Assembly (NCBI GenBank): GCA_900323505.1
Contig: OOIN01000001.1
Coordinates: 2,294,001-2,358,000 of the forward strand
DNA: 64,000 nt
Reading direction: 5' to 3'
From: Ustilago trichophora
Lineage: Eukaryota; Basidiomycota; Ustilaginomycetes; Ustilaginales; Ustilaginaceae
Below the pieces are notes generated by a model, which ran no database searches, was not told the DNA's origin, and worked only from the letters and a program-made list of their open reading frames with translations. This document shows positions 40,182 through 50,638 of the stretch, piece after piece (position 1 is the stretch's first letter; the number at the start of each line of letters is the position of its first letter). The translations under genes and the position numbers were made by a program.

Positions 40182-40299
40182 ATCTGCGGCCATAGAACCT
40201 TGAAAGCACCGCATCCCGTCCGATCTGCGAAGTTAAGCAAGGTATCGCCTAGTCAGTACTGCGGTGGGGGACCACGCGGGAATCCTAGGTGCTGCGGTT
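40182..40299 (+). rRNA. 5S ribosomal RNA, single dispersed copy
   Basis: The 118-base sequence begins ATCTGCGGCCATAGAACC and ends TAGGTGCTGCGGTT. Its two ends pair as helix I with one T-T mismatch. The internal promoter elements of 5S genes are readable: AAGTTAAGCAAGG (A-box region) and GTACTGCGGTGGGGGACC (C-box region), then CACGCGGGAATCCTAGG. Fungi often scatter 5S genes among protein genes instead of keeping them in the rDNA unit. End positions are good to one or two bases. Confidence 0.95.
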
Positions 40300-40302
40300 C
40301 TC

Positions 40303-40312
40303 TTTTCTTTTT
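40303..40312 (+). terminator. RNA polymerase III terminator of 5S rRNA
   Basis: TTTTC then TTTTT directly after the 5S end; further T-runs follow within 20 bases as backup. Confidence 0.75.
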
Positions 40313-40525
40313 CGTTCTTTTTGCTCGCCGACATATCTCTTACACATACTGCAGACATCGAAAGTTAGAGGTACAATAGCTGTCATGATTCGACGTGACA
40401 AACGACCGTGGATAGAAGTACATTGGTAGAATACAAGCGCGCACAAATGTGTGCGAATCCGTGAACAAGAGTGAGTGTGAGTAGCGTAGATTCCCTTTTA
40501 GGAACTGGGTATAGTGGTTCTTGAC

Positions 40526-43500
40526 TTAGGAAGAGTCTCTTCGTCGCAGTGCTCTACTGGCACCGCTTCCAGCGCTAGAGTGATGTGGCACGGCAACTTC
40601 TTCGATCTGTTCCAGGGGGAAATCCGCATCGACTGGTGAAGCAGTTAGAGCAGAAGCTGTACCTCGACTCCTCGTGCTTCCCGTCGCCGCGCCTTGAGAA
40701 CGGGAGTCGAGGGATGAGCTCCAGCTTTCTTCTCGAATCGCATGCAGTCCGCCTTCTGATGGGCTGACGGAGAGCTGAGTGACACCGCTGAGCATACCAG
40801 GTAGACCCAACGGTGAACCGTTCGAGATGGCGGCTAGGACGTTCGGATGCATCAGAGGGGACAGATGGAGGGCGCTTCCGGGTACCGAAGGCGCAGCAGT
40901 GCCGCTAGATGGGCCATAGAGGAGGCGATGCTGCTGCATGGCTGCGTTGCTCTCGTTTGCTGCGGCGGCGAGGCGGCGCTCAGCGAGGGTCCGTTGCTCG
41001 ATGTCCAATGCAATGAGTCCAGGTGGATGACGTCGACTTTGGTCTGGGAAGGAGGCCCAGAGTCGGCCTTCTTCCGAATCATCGGTGCCGCCAGATGCGT
41101 TCGAGTCGTAGCTGCCCGCTGGGGAAGCCGATCGACGACCTTCAGCACCAGCTGCCCCGATAGGTGCCAAAAGCAATGATCCAGGAGCCATACTCTGCGA
41201 GCCGCCTTGCTCGACCTCGTGCTGTTGCACGCTGCCGCTGTCGGCCGTGGGCAAAGTTGTAGAGGCCGAAGTGGTGATGACAACGGGTACGTTGTCCATC
41301 TGCGGCTCCGTCTCCGATCGGGGCGTCGAACCGGATGGCCGCATGGCTGGCATATCTGCTGAAGATCCTCCCACCTTTGGTGAAGAGCTTTGGACAGTGG
41401 GAGACACCTTGCGTGAAGCCGATCTGCCAGCACCAAAGAGCGACGCGATCCAGGATTCGCCCTCGACCCTGCCACCGCTGCCACTTCGCCTGCTGCTTTC
41501 AGATGAAGAGTAGTTTGCTACCCGCCCGAGCAAAGAGTTGCGCCCTCGCTTCTTGCCTCCCTCGACACCTTCCAAACTGACACCGTCCTCGGAGGAAGCC
41601 TCGTGGCCATGTCCAGAGGAGCGTGGGCGAGAGTAGGTCCCCGAACGACGTCCTTTGGTGGAAGAACTGAGTGAGGTACTGGAAGCATTCGGAGCATCTG
41701 CTGGTTGTCGCATTGGCGGGGTAGATGCGGAAGCTGCCGGTTTGGGTGTGAACAACTCTGGGTTGGGTGCAGCTGCCGTCCACGAACCGTGCTTGGTGTC
41801 ACTGCCACCTTGATCGGGAGAACCGGCCAGAGAAGGGTCCTTGGACATGGCAAAGGATGCAGGCATTGGTGGGACAAACGCATGCATGATGCTGCGGTCG
41901 TTGTCGAACATTTCGGGTTTCTTCGATGCCGCTTCCGCATCTCGTCGATCGTCTTGGCCTGTTTCCTCATCATCCTCTTCGTCGATCTGACCTCGAAGCC
42001 AATCTTCGGTTTCAGTGACCATACCTCCTGGGTTGAGGGCTGGGAAGTAGGCGAGTACGGGAGAGCTTCTCGGTCGCTTTCTTCCGCGCCACTCAGTGAG
42101 AAGCGCAGTGTCGTTGGAAGACTGTGCAGGTAGCGCCGATGCTGGCTCTGGCACCTCGGCCGTGCCGCCGAGTCCACCAGGCTGGGTCCTCAAGATCGAG
42201 CCTTGCTGTTCATGGGAGCGCAGTCCATGACCGTCAGGCTCTCCATCAAATACACCTCCAGCTCGCTTCGAAGCAGTGTACATATCATCTCGACTCTGCT
42301 GGGCCGAGATTGGCGTCGCACCACCATCAGCGAGCAGTGCCGAATCTCGCGAACCGGAAGGTGCCGCATTGAGAGCAGCCAGCCGGTTCAACGAAGAAAT
42401 ACTAGAAGCGCGCATGCTGGTGCGGTCGTTGCGTGACGAGATGGACGATGCATCGCGCAGCTGCTCTTTCGATCGAGGGCTTCGGCCGATCGGCAGAGGA
42501 GCTGGTGAGTAGGGGTCGCTAGCATCGCTGTTGTCACCTTCGTCGGACGGGGATGACTCGAGGTGCTGTACGTGGAAAGCCTGCGGAGCAGGCGTCACCG
42601 TAGCGGCAGCAGCCTCGGTGTGCTCGCCTTGTGCAGCCGCCCACATCTCTGGCTGAACTGCCTCGGGAGATGTGAGCGCCAATCCTGTTTGTGATTGCGA
42701 GAAGCGGAGATCCGTTCCGAACCAATCACGCGGCTGATCGAGCTGGCCATAGCCACCTGCTCCCTGCGCTTGTGCATATGTGGTTGGCACGACTTGAGTC
42801 GAATCGAACGTGCGGTCGCCAGCATGCTCTTCGACAGGTGCACCGGTTTCCTTGGGCTCATGATGCCAATCTTGCATGGGGATCGGCTCGTGTAGCAGGC
42901 CTGCATCGAACAGAATGGCGCGGATGCGATCCTCCGCGCGCCAACGCCAAGCCCAGCGTCGATGAGTGGCTTGCTGGATATTATCTCCTTCTTGCATGAA
43001 TGAATGCGCTCCTGTGGGTTGCGAGCCAAATTGCCGCGCAACGAGGCCACGTCGGCTGTGACCGGCAAAGCTCGTCAGCTCGGTATCAGCAACAGCGTTT
43101 CGATCCTGCTCCTGCTGGATGAGGCTCTTGCATCCCAGTGTTGCTGCGAGGCCGAGATTGGCAAGGAGCAAGACGCCAAGCTTCCATGCAGCCCAAGAAG
43201 CCTGGATGGTGATCAGGATGAATGCGAATTGGCTAAAGCGCTGCGTTGCTCGATTGAAGTAGACGGGATCTCGGACTCCCTGAGTGATCAGAGTGGGACC
43301 CGATGGCTTGTAGAAGACCAGCAAGATGGCAGAAATGACACCACGTGGAAGCAGCGTCAGGACGGTAGGCCAATTCTGCGAGTAGTGCCAGAAAGTCTCG
43401 ATGAGCGCATCGCGTCGGTTGCCGCTTTTGCGGGCCCGGTAGAGTAGGCTGTAGAGCGAGTAGTCTTTGATCGCTGTGCGGACGAAAGCTGGCGAAGACA

Positions 43501-45670
43501 GATAGATGGGCATGACGAGCGGCTGTGGCACTGTCCATCTCCGCCTGAAGCTCCACAAGCCTTCGTAGATGACAACCACGCCGATGAGCCATACGAGCAC
43601 GCAGCCACCGTAAATTCCCAGGGCGATCCACCAGGCGGTTCTCCATCCGGTCTGAGTGCTATCCGGATGCAACGCGATCTGAACCAGAGCAAAGATGACG
43701 TTGTAGTCGAGGAACAATGTCGCTGGGATGTGGGCGTACGTGAGGAGCGGCAGGATTGTGTGATGAATCCTCGCAACACGCGACGACAGACGCAGATCGC
43801 GATACTTGGCGTATGGAGCGGGAGGAAACTTGGGTGCAACGGCGTACATGTCGCCGAGGTTGGGCAGGTGTGGTGTTCGTGTACCATCGTTGATGTTGCC
43901 AGTCGCATGAGCGGGATACGAATAGCCTTGATCGGTTTGCCCGACATTACCCTGAGGCTGGGGCGGTTGCATGTAGTATCCACGCGTCGCCTGATACTGC
44001 TGATCAACAGGCTGTGGTCCCTGTGCGTAAGCATGCTCCTGCTGCGGCCCATTCGTGTAGCTTTGTTGAGCGGCTTGCGCTTGTGCTTGAGCATGTTGGG
44101 GATCGTAAAGCGCGTACCAGTTGTGCTCACGCTCTGGCTCTGAGTTAAGGTTTACAATGCCGCCTTGCGTCGAACCTTGTGACGGGTACGGAGCTGCCCT
44201 CTCATGCAAAGCACCCACCACCGAGGCCCTCTGGTCTGGTGGAAGCTCGGTGAGTGTGTTACCAAAGATGGGCGTCTTGACCCGTACCGATGCGGATCTG
44301 GCAGGTGCCAGACCCTCTGCTAGCTGAGGAGAAGCTTGCTCGTTGAGTACGTCGATGGAATCCTGCGAGCCCGAGCCGACTGCCTCGCCGGCGAACAGAG
44401 ACTTGTGTCCAAATTCGATCTGATAGTCATGCTCTTCTGTGGAGGACAGCGGCCGAGCTGCACCGGAAGAAGTAGTCCCTTGGGTTTGCCGACTGAGTCT
44501 CGCGTCGTGCTTAGGAGTGGAAGAGGAAGCAAGGGAAGCGGTGGTGGCCATGATGGTAGCATTCGACTGGTGAGATGCACGCTGAGCAGCTTGTGTCGAC
44601 ATGGGCGAGGTGAGTTGGGAAGTGAAGGTGGTGGACGGAGAGCCTGGGGTAGCTGCCAGGCTGCGCTGCTGGCTCATGCGACCTAGCTCCTCCTGCTGGC
44701 GGCGCTGGCCGGGTGTGAGTGTTCTCGTCAAAGAGGCAAATTGTTGATCACCTCCTGCTTCGCCAACACCATAAGCAGCATCATGGGATCGATCCGTGTC
44801 GCGACTTGAGGTGGTTTCGGACTGTGATGGGCGCGAACCATCCTGTCCGGGCCGGCTATCGTCGCTGTGCGTGGTGGGGTGGCTTCGATCATTCGAGGGT
44901 CGGCCAAAGGTGCGATCCGGGGTATCGCTGCCGCTGATAGCGAGCGAATTTGGATGGGACCGTTGACGCACTACAGGTACCGAAAGTTGTGAGCTGGCAG
45001 TGGCGCCAGTGGTCCACATGTCGTCGTCATTGGAGCTTCCCGTGCCAGTAAAAGGACTAGAGGAGCCTGAGAGGTTGAGCTCCTTCTCTAACGCGTCGAT
45101 CTTTTGTTGGCGATGTCCATGCACAGAGCCCTGATTGAGGTACTCTGTGATCTCGTTGCTTTGATCGGAACTAGACGGCTGGGCGCAGCTAGACTGAAGG
45201 TAGCCAAAAGCGCTGCGTTCGGTTGGACTCGTCTTCCGACGTGCAGCGGAAACGTCACTGAGAGCGCTCTTGCCGCTGGTGCGTCCGAAGGTGTCATTGG
45301 TATGGTCGATTGGTCTCGTCGGTGGTTCAGACGAGAGCGGCGAAGACAAGTCGGAGAAAGCCTGTTCTGACGGGCGTGACCTCGACTGAGTACTCGGGCC
45401 AAAGGCAATGTAGCGGCTAGCACCTTGAGCGGAAGACTCGGGGCGACTGCTGTCTTGATCAAAGCCGCCAGGGTACGGAGATGGATAATCGGAGGGTGAA
45501 GATGAAGCATAGTCCAAGCCAGCTGGAGACTGACGGCTGCTAGGTGGCTGCAAACGATTTGAAGAAGCCAGTGCTGTGATTTGAGCGCGAAGCGTTTGGG
45601 CGGAGGGTATTGTAGGACTGACGTGTGCCGCAGTTTGCTCGTCGACGCTGGTCCTGAGCCGTCCGTTCAT
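40526..45670 (-). CDS. Large membrane protein with disordered flanks, unknown function
   Basis: The protein has 1714 residues in one exon, ATG at 45670 (MNGRLRTSVDEQ). The first 620 residues are Ser/Thr/Gln/Pro-rich disorder. About 625-860 holds four to five hydrophobic helices (LPLLTYAHIPATLFLDYNV, WWIALGIYGGCVLVWLIGVV, VLTLLPRGVISAILLVFYKP, FAFILITIQASW, LGVLLLANLGLAATLG). A Trp/Arg segment (THRRWAWRWRAEDRIRAIL) follows, then 800 further Ser-rich residues full of potential phosphorylation sites. I recognise no family. The design, a small membrane core between very long disordered cytosolic arms, suggests a scaffold or contact-site protein. The frame runs upstream past the ATG into an acceptor-like site (CTTACGCACAG), so a 5' untranslated intron is likely. 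Confidence 0.85.
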   Translation of the reverse strand: MNGRLRTSVDEQTAAHVSPTIPSAQTLRAQITALASSNRLQPPSSRQSPAGLDYASSSPSDYPSPYPGGFDQDSSRPESSAQGASRYIAFGPSTQSRSRPSEQAFSDLSSPLSSEPPTRPIDHTNDTFGRTSGKSALSDVSAARRKTSPTERSAFGYLQSSCAQPSSSDQSNEITEYLNQGSVHGHRQQKIDALEKELNLSGSSSPFTGTGSSNDDDMWTTGATASSQLSVPVVRQRSHPNSLAISGSDTPDRTFGRPSNDRSHPTTHSDDSRPGQDGSRPSQSETTSSRDTDRSHDAAYGVGEAGGDQQFASLTRTLTPGQRRQQEELGRMSQQRSLAATPGSPSTTFTSQLTSPMSTQAAQRASHQSNATIMATTASLASSSTPKHDARLSRQTQGTTSSGAARPLSSTEEHDYQIEFGHKSLFAGEAVGSGSQDSIDVLNEQASPQLAEGLAPARSASVRVKTPIFGNTLTELPPDQRASVVGALHERAAPYPSQGSTQGGIVNLNSEPEREHNWYALYDPQHAQAQAQAAQQSYTNGPQQEHAYAQGPQPVDQQYQATRGYYMQPPQPQGNVGQTDQGYSYPAHATGNINDGTRTPHLPNLGDMYAVAPKFPPAPYAKYRDLRLSSRVARIHHTILPLLTYAHIPATLFLDYNVIFALVQIALHPDSTQTGWRTAWWIALGIYGGCVLVWLIGVVVIYEGLWSFRRRWTVPQPLVMPIYLSSPAFVRTAIKDYSLYSLLYRARKSGNRRDALIETFWHYSQNWPTVLTLLPRGVISAILLVFYKPSGPTLITQGVRDPVYFNRATQRFSQFAFILITIQASWAAWKLGVLLLANLGLAATLGCKSLIQQEQDRNAVADTELTSFAGHSRRGLVARQFGSQPTGAHSFMQEGDNIQQATHRRWAWRWRAEDRIRAILFDAGLLHEPIPMQDWHHEPKETGAPVEEHAGDRTFDSTQVVPTTYAQAQGAGGYGQLDQPRDWFGTDLRFSQSQTGLALTSPEAVQPEMWAAAQGEHTEAAAATVTPAPQAFHVQHLESSPSDEGDNSDASDPYSPAPLPIGRSPRSKEQLRDASSISSRNDRTSMRASSISSLNRLAALNAAPSGSRDSALLADGGATPISAQQSRDDMYTASKRAGGVFDGEPDGHGLRSHEQQGSILRTQPGGLGGTAEVPEPASALPAQSSNDTALLTEWRGRKRPRSSPVLAYFPALNPGGMVTETEDWLRGQIDEEDDEETGQDDRRDAEAASKKPEMFDNDRSIMHAFVPPMPASFAMSKDPSLAGSPDQGGSDTKHGSWTAAAPNPELFTPKPAASASTPPMRQPADAPNASSTSLSSSTKGRRSGTYSRPRSSGHGHEASSEDGVSLEGVEGGKKRGRNSLLGRVANYSSSESSRRSGSGGRVEGESWIASLFGAGRSASRKVSPTVQSSSPKVGGSSADMPAMRPSGSTPRSETEPQMDNVPVVITTSASTTLPTADSGSVQQHEVEQGGSQSMAPGSLLLAPIGAAGAEGRRSASPAGSYDSNASGGTDDSEEGRLWASFPDQSRRHPPGLIALDIEQRTLAERRLAAAANESNAAMQQHRLLYGPSSGTAAPSVPGSALHLSPLMHPNVLAAISNGSPLGLPGMLSGVTQLSVSPSEGGLHAIREESWSSSLDSRSQGAATGSTRSRGTASALTASPVDADFPLEQIEEVAVPHHSSAGSGASRALRRRDSS

Positions 45671-48079
45671 CTTGAACGATGATGACCCTGGAGGCAGTGG
45701 CAGTGTTGACCAGGGAAGCGATACAACACAAGGTAGCTGTGCGTAAGTCAAGCCTTCTCTGGGGGTGGATATCGATGCGGTACCTATCGCGTTGTCAGAG
45801 CGGTCATTGAGTTAAGATGTCGGGGGTGGAGTGGCAACGTTGATCAGGAGTGGAGTCCGAGGGGCGATCGAGACTAGCGTCCAGTGTATATGCTACGGAG
45901 CCCGGAGCGAACGGTCGAAGATGGGGCGTCTCTGTAATGACGCACGGATCCGCCTGCGGTTGTGAAGTCCTGTCCTCTCCGCACTTTGGTACTGATGAGG
46001 TCGAGTAGATTCGGAGAAAAGCTCGGGAACGCTGCAAGGAGCGAATCGAGTAACGAATAGACGGGTGTGCGAATGGAAAGACGCACGGAGATGAAGGGAC
46101 GGATGGAGATGAAGGGTTGAGCTTGTCGAGAAGCAGAATCAGATGCAGACGGGATGAAGTGATGCCCAGGTAGGAGGAGGTCGAACCGAGTCTGTGTTTC
46201 TGTCGAAGGATCCGAGGGTCGCTGTAGGTTGGGTATGTTCCACGGTGTTGAAAGTATAGGATGATGAAGGTTGCAAAGCGTCACTGGGTATGACGGTGGC
46301 GTAGTACAGGGTCGGAACGAGGACAGGTAGAAGAAGGAAGCAGGGGACAAAGATTATGGTGGCGAGACGGCGTGCAGAAGGCGAGGGGAGGACTGCATAG
46401 AAACGGGGTCCGTGTGGTTGATGGAGAGTAGCAAGATGCCACGCGTAAAGGATCGTGACCTGAACTAGGCGGACGCGGATAGGGGTAGGAAACGTGATGG
46501 CGGCGGTGGTGGCGGCGGATGCAAAACGGGGTCCGTGACGGAAGAAGGGGAACAACGAGGTGCAGCAAGAGGAAAACGGAAATAGAAGAGGACGAGGGTG
46601 TTCGAGGTGTAAGCGAGTTGATGATGGGAGCAGGACGGCAAGATACAAACAAGGAAGAGCAGCTGCATGCAAGTCGATTCAAGCGAGGACTCTGAAACGT
46701 GAGAAGATGAGGCATGGAAGGGAATGGTACATTGCAAGACCGCCGCCAAGTTACGGCTGCTGCTGCTGAGTAGCTTTTGCGGTGTTTGTTGCCACACGAG
46801 CAATGCTGAGAGAGAGAGAGGGAGAGGGGCATGGCACAGGCAAGCAAGCAGGAAGGCAGGCAATGGCAGCGGCAGTGGCGGAAGAGAAATTGGACAGTTG
46901 GCATCTGCATGCTCGCTAGGAGAAAAGAACGAGAGAAAACAAGAGGAGGAGCAAGAGCAAGCGGCGAGAGACGGCGTAGAGAGTTGAGCAGAGGCGAGCC
47001 GGCAGAAAGAGAAGACTAGCCCAAGTAGTCGGAGCGATAAACACAGACCAGACCAGACCGAGCTGACACGGCTAAGGAGAGAGGAAAGATGATGCGAGTG
47101 TTGTGCAATCGGGCATATCCTCAGCACGACAGCGAGAAAGGGCAACGAGATGACAAGAAGAGAAGAAATGCAAGGCCGATCCTTGCTGCTGCTGCTGATG
47201 CTGCTCGTTCCTGCGGTTCTATGGTTTTTTATTTTTTTTTTCCTTACATCCATGGTGCTTCTGCTAATTTGCATCGGTCATTCCAACAATAACGTTGCCT
47301 TCCTTGACCCTCATCCTCCTCGTGTGGACGATCGCGTTGGCACCTTGTGTCGCCGACGTTTCCCATCATGCAGTGCAAAAGCGTGGGATTTGTGAAGCCA
47401 TGCTGGCAAACCACGACGACGCTTTGTTCGCCGGTTGCCTCCTCTTTTGTCGTGTCCCCCACTTTCTTGCAACTGCGCTCAAACTTAGTTGTTCCTCTTC
47501 CATGATACGAACATAGATCTTGGACTCGTGTTGCCAATCATTCAATAGATCGTGGAACCATCGGTTGTAAAAGCGCATCTCCCTTGCTAGGGGAACGAGG
47601 CTAAGATGAAACCAAATGGAATGCTCTGGTCTGGTACAACAAAAAGCGCTAATCCGCGTGCTACTCTGCTTTTGGCGACACAATCAAAACAAGCTTTTCT
47701 CTCCCTCGTATTTTGCCTCTTTTTTTTTCCAAATTCATGCATCACACCCGGCGAGAGAGAACAACACCAAGATATGTGTCACACACTCAAAACACGCTCG
47801 AGCAGCATCTCGCCAGTCAAACTAAACCCTTTTTTATTTTGTTCTTAAATTTACACTTCCGCTCTGCCGCCCTTCATCCCGTCCGCCAAGGCACATCATG
47901 GGATGCATCGACAAGATCGATTGGTAGCTCTTGTTCAGCTCATCTTCAGGTGATCAAAGCAAAGCTGCGAAGCGTTTGCGTCAAGCAAAGCAAAGCGGAG
48001 CAGAGCGGAGCGGCTGCACGCTGTACAACCGGTCCTGCATTGCATTCTCCGAACAGCCAGAAGAATGAACCAGAAGAAT

Positions 48080-48080
48080 G

Positions 48081-48116
<36 letters not shown>
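48080..48116. repeat. 37-base poly(A) tract
   Basis: Follows two near-copies of agaatgaacc/agaagaatga in the gene-free region. Confidence 0.95.
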
Positions 48117-48118
<2 letters not shown>

Positions 48119-48420
48119 CCAGCCAAACAAAGCGCGGGTTGCATGCCGCCGCGCTGCATCTGCCACGGCACTTGCATTTTTGCGATTTTGGACCTTGCCT
48201 CCATCGGCTACGACAACTCTGCTGCGGCTGTTTGTCGTCGCTGTCAACGCATCTGCAGCTTCAGTCACTGTTGCTGCATCGTTGAGCTCGAATTTAGATC
48301 GCCGTCCTCTCGATAGCTTAGGATGCTAATCTTGTCCAGTCCATCTGAGAGGCTGTGTAGTCCTCCACCTCGCCAAAGAGAAATCCTGGCCTGCTCCATT
48401 GGACGCGGTGCGATGCGGTG

Positions 48421-48459
48421 CTGTGTGCTGTGTGCTGTGTGCTGTGTGCTGTGTGCTGT
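48421..48459. repeat. 7-base tandem repeat (CTGTGTG)
   Basis: Five perfect copies of CTGTGTG followed by a partial unit. Confidence 0.9.
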
Positions 48460-48563
48460 GCTGCTCAGGTCGAAGGCGAAGGCGAGCCAACTTAAGGCAC
48501 AGCAGCTGTCACTTTGCAGCTGTCTCGGCTGCAATTTCTATCTCGTTTTTGTTTTTGTTTTTG

Positions 48564-48587
48564 TTTTTTTTTTTTAAAAAAAAAAAA
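48564..48587. repeat. Perfect T12A12 palindrome
   Basis: Twelve T directly followed by twelve A, preceded by three GTTTTT units. Self-complementary over 24 bases. Confidence 0.95.
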
Positions 48588-50638
48588 GTCGTCCGCTCCA
48601 TATCAGCGATGGATTCTTCTTCATCTTCTGTCCTTGCCTTGCCTCCCAGATTTCAATTTCGGACACCGACACGACTGGCTTGGCAGTTGACGAGCAAAGC
48701 CGGCAGCCATGCGCAACCGTGTCTCAGCTGCTGTTCCGGTGTTGTTCTTTCTTTGCTTTTCATCTTTGCTTGCTTATTCTCTTTGCCTGCCTCATCAGCT
48801 GGAAACCCCCGCTACTTACTTGTATAAATCGTATGAATCGAATGTCTGATGAGGCAGGCAGAGTCGATCAACACCGATTCTGAGATCTAGATCCCTCTCA
48901 TCTTTACACAGGACAGCTGAGCCAGAGCCAAAAGCCTAAATTCAGCTCGGCAAAGTTTAAGCGGAGCACAGCCAAGAAAAGTTGGACGCGGACCCTGTGG
49001 TTGGAAGCTAACTTTACGAAATTTCCTCATCTTGACCAGGCGTGAGAAAAGCGCGCCATCAAGGCGGTGGCGCTAAGCTTTATGAAAGGAGGGAAAAAGA
49101 AGAAAAGGCTTCATTATCGCAGTGACAAGACGTCAAGCCTCCGCGCGACGGCGAACACATGAAACTCATTGACGGCCTCTACTTTTGACTTTTGTGACCC
49201 GGAAGAGCGGCGCAATCTACTGACTTGCTCGCTACAGAAAGTGGCTCAGGCACCATCATTCCCGAAAGGCTCGAAAAGTAATTGCCCCGCTCCACCACCT
49301 TTTCTTTTCTTCGCTGAAAGACACAGGAGTGCTGCACTGCCACATTCACACGCTGCTCTTCGCTACACCTTGATTGTTCTCGTGAGGACTGTGAACCGAG
49401 ACGAGAGGCTGACTTACGCAAGAGTACCTCGTCCGGAACGAAACAGGCCGAGTGATGTGCCGTTAGATGGGGGCAAGGTGCAAGCGGGGGGTTTGAATAG
49501 CAGCTGCCGGCTTTCGGTTACGAGCGAGCGTACAAAGAGGCCCTTGTGTCTGTGTCTCGGATTCCGGACCACCATCTCGAGCAGCGCATTTGCCACCCGT
49601 GACCAAGTGGCATGATGGGACCCAACGCAACGGCACATACTCCACCGGCTGCTCAACTTTCGATTCAGGAACACACCACCTCGCCCACCGCCACCCCCAA
49701 ACTCCAGAACAGATCGACCCGTATCAGCTTCGAACATGGCAACCATCTCTTTGCCCTTGCAGATGCCGATCTCACCACCGCCCGCTTTTCGGGACAACCA
49801 GCTCTGCCACGTTGGATTGGGCGCAATCATCAGTCAGATTGCGCAGATATGTAAGGGTGGGGGAACAAAGAGAGAGGGTGTGTGTGTGTGAGAGAGAGAT
49901 TAGGCGAATGCTTTGCTCTTATTGCTTTTCAAGGGTCTCGAGACTGGACCCTGACTTTTTTTACGCCTACATGCAGCGTTGAGTTGTGGCCCTTGATACC
50001 GGAAATCATTCCTTCTCCCCTCGAAATTCCTTGTTTTGTTACTGTGCTTGGTTGACATGCAAATAGCAACAGCATTACCGACGGATCTGCACACAAGGAA
50101 GGGCAGCCCCAAGGGGTTGGCCGGTCATGCGCTGGCAGCTTGAGAGGTATTGACTCGGGTTCCGGGCTTTCGGTTGTTTGCGGTCCGGGGATGAAAGAGA
50201 TGTCGTTGTAGCGAAAACAGATTTAACGATTTTTGGCCGAGTTACAGTTTGTGTGTCTCTGTAGCCTAACACTTTGCTGCAAATTTAGTTGCCTTCGAAA
50301 ACGTAGCTTGGCGTTGGAAGAAACGCCGGCGAGCGCAAGGGCCATCAACTCAACTCCACTTCTTTCGTGTCGCTTCTCTAGTCGCTCCATCATCGCCAGC
50401 TAGGCTCTCGGGCTAGCACGTCCCTTGATTATCCCACTCTCTCGGAGATCACGCAGAGCTCTCGCAATCATCGGACACGGCCCGAGCAAATTACACGCGG
50501 ATCACCCAAGAACGTTGCCCATTCCCACGCATCGACGAGCTCTCTCGAGTCTCGACTTTGGCACTCCCGACACCATCCTTCAACACGTTCATTCCGGACC
50601 AGTTTGTCTTCCATCACAACACCAGCAGTAACATCAGC

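Larger units (their letters stand above)
45671..50638. other. 5.0-kb gene-free divergent region
   Basis: Lies between the divergent starts of the large membrane protein and ORC4. The 45.9-47.3 kb part is strongly pyrimidine-rich on the minus strand and contains overlapping low-complexity ORFs up to 269 codons in several frames, which argues for leader sequence rather than protein. Repeats include A37 (48080-48116), a 7-base tandem (48421-48459), T12A12 (48564-48587) and GT/AG runs near 49878-49898. No RNA gene or transposon was recognised. Confidence 0.5.

Noticed and set aside
46139..47274. Three overlapping minus-strand ORFs of 177-269 codons
   Set aside because: Ser/Pro/Leu/Cys-rich in different frames of the same pyrimidine-rich DNA; no domain, no consistent frame.
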